A DNA stretch of 38,859 nucleotides from the NCBI GenBank assembly GCA_964531735.1, contig CAZHGD010000062.1, forward strand, positions 1 through 38,859. Direction: 5' to 3'. Source of the stretch: CAZHGD01 sp964531735. Its GTDB lineage: Bacteria; Armatimonadota; UBA10988. A program made the translations under genes and the position numbers. The notes under the pieces are model-generated. The model saw only the letters and a list, made by a program, of their open reading frames with translations, ran no database searches and was not told where the DNA came from. This document shows, piece by piece, positions 31,947 to 38,859 of the stretch (positions are counted from its first letter, which is position 1; each line of letters starts with the position of its first letter).

Positions 31947-33008
31947 ATGGCGGACACGGTCAACTTCGCAGTCATCGGGGTCGGTGTGCCGAACCAGAAC
32001 CTCGGCGGCCACTCGGTCTACAACGGCATCGGCGAGGTCCACGGGCACTTCCTCGGCGAGACGCCCGGGGCGCGCCTGGTGGCCTGCTGCGACCTCAACG
32101 AGACCAACGGTCGCGCCTACGCCGCCAAGTACCACTGCGACTTCCACCAGGACTTCGCTGAGCTGCTGGCCCGCGACGACATCCACGCCGTCAGCATCTG
32201 CACGCCGTCGGGCCTGCACGGCCGCCACGCGGTGCAGGCGATCCGCGCCGGCAAGCACGTGGTGGTCGAGAAGCCGCTGGAGATCACGCTCGCCAAAGTC
32301 GACGAGATCCTCGAAGAGGTCGACCGCGCCGGCGTCCGCGCCGTGGTGGTCTTCCCCACGCGCTACCAGCCCGGTGTCGCCGCGCTCAAGGACGCCCTCG
32401 ACGCCGGCCGCTTCGGCACGCCGGCCATCATCCATGGCATGTGCCGCCGCTACCGCGACGACGTCTACTACCAGGGCTGGCGCGGCACCTGGGCCATGGA
32501 CGGTGGCGGCGCCTGCATGAACCAGGGCGTCCACATGATCGACGCGCTGCTCTACCTCATGGACGATCTGGAGTCGGTGCAGGCGCGCTTCGACACCCTC
32601 GGCCACGACCGCAACCACTGCGAAGTCGAGGACACGGCCGTGGCCATCCTCCGCTTCCGCCGCGGCACGCTGGGCGTCATCGAAGCCACCACCTGCGCCT
32701 ACAACGACTTCAATGACCTGATCGAGGTCCACGCGATGAAGGGCAGCGCCGCGCTGACCGGCGGCAAGCTCACGCAGTGGCAGTTGCGCGACGAGACCGA
32801 CTTCCAGTTCGACCCCGCCGCCTACGAGCCCGAACTCCGCGAGGAGTTCCACGGCCACCGGTTGCTCTATCGCGAAGTGGTGCCCTACTTCGCCGAGGGC
32901 GCGCCCTGCCGCTGCGAGATCCGCACCGGCCGCCGCGCCATTGCGCTGATCGAGGCCATCTACACCTCGGCCCGCCAGGACGGCGCCGTGGTCCACGCCG
33001 TGCTCTGA
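31947..33008 (+). CDS. Gfo/Idh/MocA family oxidoreductase (third)
   Basis: 353 residues from ATG 31947, preceded by AAAGG. In-frame GTG codons at 31911 and 31914 would add 11-12 residues of low complexity, so I prefer ATG. The N-terminus, VNFAVIGVGVPNQNLGGHSVY, has a longer first loop than usual. The catalytic Lys is in VVVEKPLEI and the His-Asp pair in QGVHMIDALLYL. The C-terminal domain includes YRDDVYYQGWRGTWAMDGGG, typical of the family. It ends at a perfect 15-bp hairpin. Substrate unknown; probably a sugar, inositol or uronate derivative. Confidence 0.93.
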   Translation: MADTVNFAVIGVGVPNQNLGGHSVYNGIGEVHGHFLGETPGARLVACCDLNETNGRAYAAKYHCDFHQDFAELLARDDIHAVSICTPSGLHGRHAVQAIRAGKHVVVEKPLEITLAKVDEILEEVDRAGVRAVVVFPTRYQPGVAALKDALDAGRFGTPAIIHGMCRRYRDDVYYQGWRGTWAMDGGGACMNQGVHMIDALLYLMDDLESVQARFDTLGHDRNHCEVEDTAVAILRFRRGTLGVIEATTCAYNDFNDLIEVHAMKGSAALTGGKLTQWQLRDETDFQFDPAAYEPELREEFHGHRLLYREVVPYFAEGAPCRCEIRTGRRAIALIEAIYTSARQDGAVVHAVL

Positions 33009-33020
33009 GTCGACTCGTCG

Positions 33021-33058
33021 GCTGGCACCCCTGGCGGCTCCCTGCCAGGGGTGCCAGC
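33021..33058. terminator. Perfect 15-bp hairpin, convergent terminator
   Basis: GCTGGCACCCCTGGC (33021-33035) and GCCAGGGGTGCCAGC (33044-33058) form a perfect stem with an 8-nt loop, 12 nt after the third oxidoreductase stop. No U-tract follows. It resembles the hairpin at 29582-29625. The other 139 nt up to the convergent pilin-like gene hold nothing I can recognise. Confidence 0.75.
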
Positions 33059-33197
33059 GGTCTGCCGCGGCGCGCGGCCGTCTGGCCACGAGCCGGCCGT
33101 GGGTGGGTCGGTCCAGCGCCCAACCCGACGAGCCCATGGGTGGCGTGCCTGCGGCGGACCGGGGCGTCAGCGGCGGTGTCTCGTGTCTGCCGGTCAG

Positions 33198-33836
<639 letters not shown>

Positions 33837-34224
33837 GGTGCGCTCCCCTGGGTGGCGCCCACCTGCGCCATACCCGACCAAGTTCATAATATCACGACTC
33901 CGGCTCGTGGACCGGTTGGCCACGATGCTCAGGATACGCGATGGGTCGCGCAGTTCTTCCGCCCCGGGGTTACGACGTGCTGACGGTGTTGCCTGATGAG
34001 CAACCGCACCGGGCGCCACGCTGACCAAACTGCGCCGCATCTGGCGCGGCTTCCGCGAGCGTCATCTGCCCGATCGCGCGGCGAGACGCCGTGTCCGGCC
34101 ATTGGCGGATCCGCTCATCGCCGCCGCGAAGCACGTGCCCTGGCGGCTGTTCGGCCCGGTGGTGCTGTGTCTCCAAGCCCTGCCGTGGCGCGCGTGGCCG
34201 GTACGCGTCGAGGTGGCCTCGGCC
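33837..34224. other. Gene-poor intergenic stretch
   Basis: Apart from the pilin promoter I see no convincing gene. A plus-strand frame ending at the TAG near 34240 (with KLRRIWRGFRERHLPDRAAR and VPWRLFGPVVLCLQALPW) has no plausible start codon or ribosome site at its beginning and may be a gene remnant. Together with the DUF4143 fragment to the right, the 830 bp from 33837 to 34666 look like a decayed region. Confidence 0.4.
33886..33894 (-). promoter_or_regulatory. Extended -10 promoter of pilin-like gene
   Basis: On the minus strand TGATATTAT reads across 33894-33886, one of the few AT-rich patches in the intergenic region. A start near 33879 leaves about 43 nt before the ATG at 33836. The -35 is not obvious. 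Confidence 0.5.
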
Positions 34225-34533
34225 TCAGCCGACAGTTAGCCGCCGCGCCGCCGCGCCCACCCCGCACACCAGGCAGTCACCACTCTCGATCACCGCCGGC
34301 ACGCGGCAGACCAGCACCCGACGCGTCGCCGCCACCATGTCCGCCGCGCGGTTGAGCCGCCGCACGTCATCGGGGCCGGGCGAGGCGGTCAGCTTGACCT
34401 CGACGGCCCAACGCTCACCGTCGTGCTCCAGCAGCAGGTCCAGCTCCCGGCCGTCACTCGTGCGGAAGTACCAGGCCGCAGCGCTCGGACCGGTCAGCCT
34501 CGCTACGCCGCCCACCGCTCTTGCAGAATGCAA
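34225..34533 (-). pseudogene. C-terminal remnant of a DUF4143-type AAA ATPase
   Basis: A 102-codon frame whose core, AWYFRTSDGRELDLLLEHDG followed by ERWAVEVKLTASPGPDD, matches the C-terminal nuclease-like domain of ATP-binding proteins with DUF4143 (W-R-x-x-x-G-x-E-x-D then EVK). Normal members have about 400 residues, with a Walker A at the N-terminus; no such part is visible upstream up to the beta-helix gene at 34667. The first 15 residues (MHSARAVGGVARLTG) do not fit the family and no ribosome site is evident. I take it as a truncated fragment rather than a functional gene. Confidence 0.6.
34521..34533. promoter_or_regulatory. Small palindrome TTGCAGAATGCAA
   Basis: TTGCA and TGCAA arms around GAA, 134 bp before the beta-helix gene and at the edge of the DUF4143 remnant. 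Could be an operator for the downstream secreted-protein genes; a single copy gives weak support. Confidence 0.25.
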
Positions 34534-34666
34534 TCCGACTCGCGTCTAGCAGGAGTAGCCGCCAAGGCCCGCCGCTGTCAACGGCAGGAGCGGATCCGCC
34601 CGAAGGACTGCCTGCGGCCGTCCCGAACCCCACCGCACCGGCCCACACCCGGCCGCGGAGGCGCCC

Positions 34667-36997
34667 ATGCGTCGCGCACTGCTGCTCTTCGCCCTGTCCC
34701 TCGGCCCGCTCGCCGCCGCGCCCGACGATGGCTGGCTCAATGCCCGCGACTGCGGGGCGTCGGGCTCGCAGTTCACCACCACGGCCACCACCACCGCCGG
34801 CTCCGCCGACATCACCGTCGCCGACCCCGGTGACTTCCAGGTCGGCCAGGGCATCATGCTGTCCAAGTGCCACCCGCAGATGGTCGACCAGCACCTCTGG
34901 GGGCCGAAGGTGCAGTACACCGCCGGTTCCGGCCGGTCGCTCAAGGGCCTCATCGACCTGCGCGGCTATGACCAGCAGGCCGGCAGTTGGTGCGTCTACA
35001 TGGTCGACATCGAACGGGTCGACCCGCCGCAGTTCCGCTGGTCGGCCGACATGGGCCGCACCTGGACCCAGCCGCAACCGATCACCTTCGACTGGCAGCC
35101 GTTGCGCGGCGGGCTCGACCTCCGCTTCCAGAAGTACGCCTGGGCCGACGGCTACACCGCCACCTTCAGTGCGCGCGACCAGCTCGTCAGCACGGTGGTC
35201 AAGGTCGCGGGCCAGGTGATCACGCTCAAGGACCCGGTGCCTACCAGCGTCACCGGCGCGGTGGTGCGGCACTCGGACACCGAGGCGTTGCAGGCGGCCA
35301 TCGACCGCGCGCTCAAAGAGCGGCGGCACCTCTACCTGCCGGTCGGCTGGTACCGGTTGACCCGCGGCCTGACCGCCAGCCGCCCGCAGAGCCTGGTCAT
35401 CGAGGGCGCCAACAGCGTCGACACGGTCATCGACATCAGCGAGGGCATGGGCTGCTGCCTGATGTTTCGTGACGGTGTCGAGGCGACGGTGCGCAACCTG
35501 AGCTTCCTGGGCAACATGGGCTTCGCCGAGCGCGACCAGTGCGGCAGCATCCGCGTCCACGGCTGCTCGTACGTCTGGGGCCAGGACCTGAAGACCAGCT
35601 TCGCCACCGGCGTGGTCGGCACCGAGCGGGTGCTGGTGGAGAACTGCCACGCGCGGCGCATGTCGCTGGAAGCGTTCTGGTCCGGCGGCCCATCGCGCAG
35701 CGGCACCAATGAGCCCAAGCAGTACACCAAGGCCATCACCTACCTGCGCTGTTCGGCGATCGACTGCGGGCGCAACGGCTTCAACAACAACGATCTGGCC
35801 GAGAACACCAGCATTCTGCAATGCCGCATCGTCGACGTGGGCGGCTGTGCCTGGGAAGGTGCGTCGCGGTTCGTCAAGTTCTGCGGCAACTACGTGCGCA
35901 ACGCCGGCACCGTGGCCATTGGCAACGTCAGCACCCGCGAGGAGGCCATCGAAGTGCTGCCGTCAGGCCAGCACATCGTCACCGACAACGTGTTCGAGGG
36001 CGGCGTGCCCTATGGCGGCTGCGCCATCCGCACCGCTTCGGGCTCGAGCCCGGTGCTCATCGCCAACAACCTGTTCGTCAACTTCAACGGCTCGGCCATT
36101 GAGCTGTCGGGCTACGTCTCGACCGGCTATGGGCTGCCGGCCTCGGACAGCACCGTGACCGGCAACCTGATCGACCTGACCTGTACCGACGGCGCGCCGA
36201 AGCCGCGCATCGGCATCCAGTCGAGCCAGACGGGCGTGGTCATCGCCAACAACCAGATCTGCGTGCGTGGCGCCGCCGACCCGCAGGTGACCGGCATCGC
36301 GCTGCGCGAGCCGGCCCTGAGCGTGACGGTACACGACAACCAGTTGCGCAACTGCGGCCTCGGGCTGGGGGTCACCCGCGCCGTATCGCGCGTGGGCGAG
36401 GTGCCTGACCCGCAGACACTGGTCATCTCCGGCGGCACGGTGCCGTTGGAGAAGCGCCGGTCGCACCGCTATCGGGGCTGGCACCTGGTGCTGCTCCGCG
36501 GCAACAAGGTGATTGCCCGCACGGTTGTGGACAGCTACGACGTGCTGGCCTACCGGTTCCACCTCAAAGCGCCCAGCGAGGCGCGACCGGGCGACCTGAT
36601 CGAGGTCTACCCGCCGTACGGCGCGGCCTGGAACCTGCACGACAACCTGTTCAGCGACTGCCTTGGTTCGCTGACGCTCGACGGCTATGGCAGCGATGCC
36701 TCGCTGGTGCGCGACAACCTGTTCAGCCGTCAGGCCACCGTCGGTGTGAAGCAGGCGGTCGAGGTCCGCGGACGGTACCAGTTGACCGGCAACCGGTTCG
36801 TCGGCTTCGACGAAGCCGGCTGCACGGCGCTGAGCCTGTTCGCCGACCGCTTCGGCCAGGCCCCGGCGAGTCAGGTGAGCGGCAACGTGTTCCAGAACTG
36901 CACCGCCGTGCTGAAAGAGAGCCAGCCGGGCTTGTGGGCAGCGACCGCGCGCGCGGGCAACCTGTTCATCGACTGCCGCCAGGCACCGGCCGAGTGA
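34667..36997 (+). CDS. Secreted right-handed beta-helix protein (pectate lyase 3-like)
   Basis: 776 residues; GGAGG lies 6 nt before the ATG. Signal peptide MRRALLLFALSLGPLAAAP. Residues about 20-190 form an additional N-terminal domain. The pectate-lyase-3 hallmark follows: SDTEALQAAIDRALKERRHL, then YLPVGWYRLTRGL, LVIEGANS. Parallel beta-helix rungs repeat after that, rich in N and V: VLIANNLFVNFNGSAIEL, VTGNLIDLTC, VVIANNQICV, VTVHDNQLRNCGLGLGV, YQLTGNRFVGF, VSGNVFQNCTAV. A non-helical domain interrupts the helix at about 580-650 (LEKRRSHRYRGWHLVLLRG). Such proteins bind or cleave polysaccharides outside the cell; no catalytic residues can be assigned. The stop overlaps the start of the next gene by 3 nt. 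Confidence 0.85.
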   Translation: MRRALLLFALSLGPLAAAPDDGWLNARDCGASGSQFTTTATTTAGSADITVADPGDFQVGQGIMLSKCHPQMVDQHLWGPKVQYTAGSGRSLKGLIDLRGYDQQAGSWCVYMVDIERVDPPQFRWSADMGRTWTQPQPITFDWQPLRGGLDLRFQKYAWADGYTATFSARDQLVSTVVKVAGQVITLKDPVPTSVTGAVVRHSDTEALQAAIDRALKERRHLYLPVGWYRLTRGLTASRPQSLVIEGANSVDTVIDISEGMGCCLMFRDGVEATVRNLSFLGNMGFAERDQCGSIRVHGCSYVWGQDLKTSFATGVVGTERVLVENCHARRMSLEAFWSGGPSRSGTNEPKQYTKAITYLRCSAIDCGRNGFNNNDLAENTSILQCRIVDVGGCAWEGASRFVKFCGNYVRNAGTVAIGNVSTREEAIEVLPSGQHIVTDNVFEGGVPYGGCAIRTASGSSPVLIANNLFVNFNGSAIELSGYVSTGYGLPASDSTVTGNLIDLTCTDGAPKPRIGIQSSQTGVVIANNQICVRGAADPQVTGIALREPALSVTVHDNQLRNCGLGLGVTRAVSRVGEVPDPQTLVISGGTVPLEKRRSHRYRGWHLVLLRGNKVIARTVVDSYDVLAYRFHLKAPSEARPGDLIEVYPPYGAAWNLHDNLFSDCLGSLTLDGYGSDASLVRDNLFSRQATVGVKQAVEVRGRYQLTGNRFVGFDEAGCTALSLFADRFGQAPASQVSGNVFQNCTAVLKESQPGLWAATARAGNLFIDCRQAPAE

Positions 36998-38322
36998 GCC
37001 GCGCCCGGCTGGCCACGGCGGCCGCGCTGTTCGGTCTGGTGGTCGCGCAGGCCACCGCCGCCGACACCGCGCCGCCGCGCCGGCTGTCGTTCATGCCGAA
37101 CCAGCTCGCCGCCAACGTCTGGTACCGGCCCGGTGAGCCGCCCCGGCTGATCAACGGCCACCTCGACGCCTCGTTCGGCGACCGCACGCGCTGGCCACGC
37201 CTGCTGGCGAACTTGCAGCGCTGGCACGGCAGCTTCTCGATCACCGCCGCGGAACTCGGCTGGCTGTCCGCCAGCGATGGTTTGCTGCCCCTGCTGCGCT
37301 CAGCGGGCATCCCGATCTCGGTGGAGTTCCCCGGCTTCACCCAGGTCCACCGGGCCGCCGAGTTGGCCGCGGCCGAACTCAACGGGGCGCCGCTCCGCTC
37401 GGGGGCCAACCTGTTCGCCACGGTGTTCCTGATTAACCGGCCGACGGACCGGCCCGACCCGGCGGGCCGCGGCTGGTGCGTCACGCGCGATGGCCGCCCG
37501 GTGGTGCCCGACGAGCTCCTGTTCGACGAGCGCATTCCTAACCTGCTGCCGACCTTCGACCCCGAAGTGCTCGCCCGCACCCAAGGCACGTGGCAGCAGC
37601 GTCTCGCCGCGGCGCGCCGCCCGAACGGTCATCCGCTGGCGACCGGGCCGTTCGCCGACTTGCTGGCCGACCTGATCGAGGACTACGTTCGCTACCTGGA
37701 GGTGGCGCGCGCCAAATGGCCGCAGGCCAGGCCGGAGGTCAGCCTGCACTGGAACGTCAACCCCGGCTGGGAGTGGCGCGATGCCGCGGGTCTGACCGCC
37801 ATCCACGCCGCCGACCCGGCGTATTTCGACCAGCCGGCCAACTTCTGGGCCACGGTCGCCCGCTGCCCGCAGTACAACTCGGTGTCCTACCTCAACCAGC
37901 TCCTCGACCGCCTGGCCGCCGCGGGCTACCGGCCGCGGACGGTGTTCATGGATGTCGACTGGACGTACAACCTCGCCTACGTGACCGAGGTGCTGCGCCG
38001 TCACCAGACGGCGCTGGCACAACGCGGCGTGCAGATGGGCATCAACGTGGTCGAGGCCAGCCTCGGCCCGCAGGACGAGCTGGTCCATGAGGCGCGGACG
38101 CTGGTCCGCCGCACCGTGCCCGACGCGGCGCCGAACCTGCTTTACGAGCGCACGCTGCTGGCCATCACGAGTTACCTTCAGCAGTGCGGTCTCGCCGGAC
38201 CCGAGGTGCAGTTGCGCGTCGGCAGTTGGTCGCACCGGCCGGCAGAGGTCGGCGAGCAGGTCAGCGAAGACCGCCCGGGCTCGCTGGCGCACGCGGCCAA
38301 CGCGGTGGCCGACCGCCTCTGA
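36994..38322 (+). CDS. Secreted protein of unknown family, possibly glycosidase-like
   Basis: 442 residues from GTG 36994, which overlaps the TGA of the beta-helix gene (GTGA), indicating translational coupling; the frame is open upstream, but the signal peptide starts here (RLATAAALFGLVVAQATA). The mature sequence has alternating alpha/beta character: GSFSITAAELGWLSASDG, GIPISVEFPGFTQVHRAAE, EVSLHWNVNPGWEWRDAAG, TVFMDVDWTYNLAYVTEVLR, GVQMGINVVEAS. The strands ending in acidic or aromatic residues resemble those of a TIM barrel. Candidate acids are E in ISVEFPGF and D-x-D in FMDVDW. I do not recognise the family. Operon position suggests joint action with the beta-helix protein. Confidence 0.75.
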   Translation: MSRARLATAAALFGLVVAQATAADTAPPRRLSFMPNQLAANVWYRPGEPPRLINGHLDASFGDRTRWPRLLANLQRWHGSFSITAAELGWLSASDGLLPLLRSAGIPISVEFPGFTQVHRAAELAAAELNGAPLRSGANLFATVFLINRPTDRPDPAGRGWCVTRDGRPVVPDELLFDERIPNLLPTFDPEVLARTQGTWQQRLAAARRPNGHPLATGPFADLLADLIEDYVRYLEVARAKWPQARPEVSLHWNVNPGWEWRDAAGLTAIHAADPAYFDQPANFWATVARCPQYNSVSYLNQLLDRLAAAGYRPRTVFMDVDWTYNLAYVTEVLRRHQTALAQRGVQMGINVVEASLGPQDELVHEARTLVRRTVPDAAPNLLYERTLLAITSYLQQCGLAGPEVQLRVGSWSHRPAEVGEQVSEDRPGSLAHAANAVADRL

Positions 38323-38345
38323 CCAGCGGCCGTTCGGCCGACTGG
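38323..38345 (+). terminator. Hairpin after secreted protein gene
   Basis: CCAGCGGCCG, TT, then CGGCCG-A-CTGG form a 10-bp stem with one bulge, directly after the TGA at 38320-38322. No U-tract. Confidence 0.4.
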
Positions 38346-38429
38346 CGACACTCGGCCGGCCCGCCGTCGTCTATGACTCCGGGTGGTCACCTGGTGGCCG
38401 ACCTGAAGGCAGTTGGCGGAGACTTGACC

Positions 38430-38618
38430 ATGCGACTCCTGCGCACGAAGGTCTGGTCGTGGCTCGACATCGCCCTGCTCAAGTGGTGCTGTCTGCTGCT
38501 GGGCGCGGTGATCGGTGCCTGGTTGGCCGGCCCGGTACGTTCGCACGCGGGCCTGCTGCTACTGGCGGCGGTGCTGCTGGGCATCCGGCCGGCAGTGCAC
38601 TACTGGGGCAGTGAGTGA
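38430..38618 (+). CDS. Small two-TM membrane protein
   Basis: 62 residues; GGAGA at 38418-38422 lies 7 nt before the ATG. Two hydrophobic helices, LDIALLKWCCLLLGAVIGAW and HAGLLLLAAVLLGIRPAV, are joined by a short loop and followed by HYWGSE. Small proteins of this layout are widespread but uncharacterised. A longer frame starting at 38184 contains it, but only this start has a ribosome site. It overlaps GTG 38611 of a possible next gene. Confidence 0.6.
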   Translation: MRLLRTKVWSWLDIALLKWCCLLLGAVIGAWLAGPVRSHAGLLLLAAVLLGIRPAVHYWGSE

Positions 38619-38859
38619 GCTGAGCGAACGCATCGGAGGGGCATCCGCGGCTGCGGTGCCACTGATCTGGTCACCGCCGGCACCGGACCTGGGCCAGCCC
38701 GGTGTCGGCGTCGGGGGTGTGCTTCCGGATTGGTGGGCGCTGCCGGCGCACCACCTCGGCCCGGGGCTCCCTCGCTGCGGCGCACATCTGCCGATCTGCG
38801 CCGACGGCGAGCGGGAGATTCTATGTTCGGTGTCAAGCGGAACTCAGTCCCCTTGCTCG
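38611..38859 (+). other. Unresolved start of next gene(s) at right edge
   Basis: A frame from GTG 38611 stays open to the window end (83 codons; G/C at third positions roughly three-quarters, lower than in neighbours). In a second frame, ATG 38823 with GGGAG about 10 nt upstream begins MFGVKRNSVPLL and also runs off the edge. The second has the better ribosome site. I cannot decide which is real; no family is recognisable. Confidence 0.3.

Noticed and set aside
33970..34240. Small plus-strand gene before the DUF4143 remnant
   Set aside because: The protein-like part lacks any ATG, GTG or TTG near its start and has no ribosome site; too weak to call as a gene.

Overview
The window is GC-rich bacterial DNA, about 68-70% by eye, in which coding frames carry G or C at nearly every third position. 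It reads as a chromosomal segment of an environmental, saprophytic bacterium, most likely from Armatimonadota or a close relative. The strongest clue is the type IV pilin-like protein at 33198-33836: its N-terminus, with LFPVFAKAREKARQ and later YAQDYDE, is the form I associate with Armatimonadota. The many Gfo/Idh/MocA oxidoreductases, secreted beta-helix and glycosidase-like proteins and an orphan sugar importer fit that lifestyle. The 100-N gap at 14468-14567 marks the window as a draft scaffold, probably metagenomic.

Layout. At the left edge (1-3198, minus) is the N-terminal part of a very large P-loop ATPase resembling DUF6079/PglY/BrxC-type proteins. It carries an N-terminal domain that looks like a degenerate REP-associated (IS200-like, HUH) transposase. 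Divergent from it is a stand-alone AICAR transformylase (3241-4410). Next comes a two-gene sugar importer (4531-9208), a solute-binding protein fused to a permease followed by a MalG-type permease with a periplasmic insertion of nearly 400 residues. A PAS histidine kinase, a small secreted protein and a ceramidase-like hydrolase follow on the plus strand. From 12887 to 20941 the minus strand carries two paralogous secreted helical-repeat proteins (one interrupted by the gap), a spore-photoproduct-lyase-like radical SAM protein, a large glycoside-hydrolase-like protein and a two-TM membrane protein.

An SGNH hydrolase (plus) is followed by a minus-strand block: a beta-propeller-like protein, a D-2-hydroxyacid dehydrogenase, a sigma-70-family factor and MurD. 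Then come an orphan RND pump (26414-29578, plus), three Gfo/Idh/MocA oxidoreductases (one minus, two plus), the pilin-like protein, a gene-poor stretch with a DUF4143 remnant, a secreted pectate-lyase-like beta-helix protein overlapping the start of another secreted protein, and a 62-residue membrane protein.

Much of the window fits one theme: capture and processing of plant- or polysaccharide-derived sugars (importer, beta-helix protein, GH-like protein, SGNH hydrolase, sugar oxidoreductases), with sensing by an orphan kinase. Housekeeping genes (purine synthesis, murD, sigma factor) sit singly among these rather than in their usual operons. Recognisable promoters are of the extended -10 type (TGN then TANNNT), and two convergent 3' junctions carry perfect GC-rich hairpins without a U-tract. 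The most novel candidates are the transposase-like/ATPase fusion at the left edge, the rearranged ABC importer and the sigma factor with altered promoter-melting residues.
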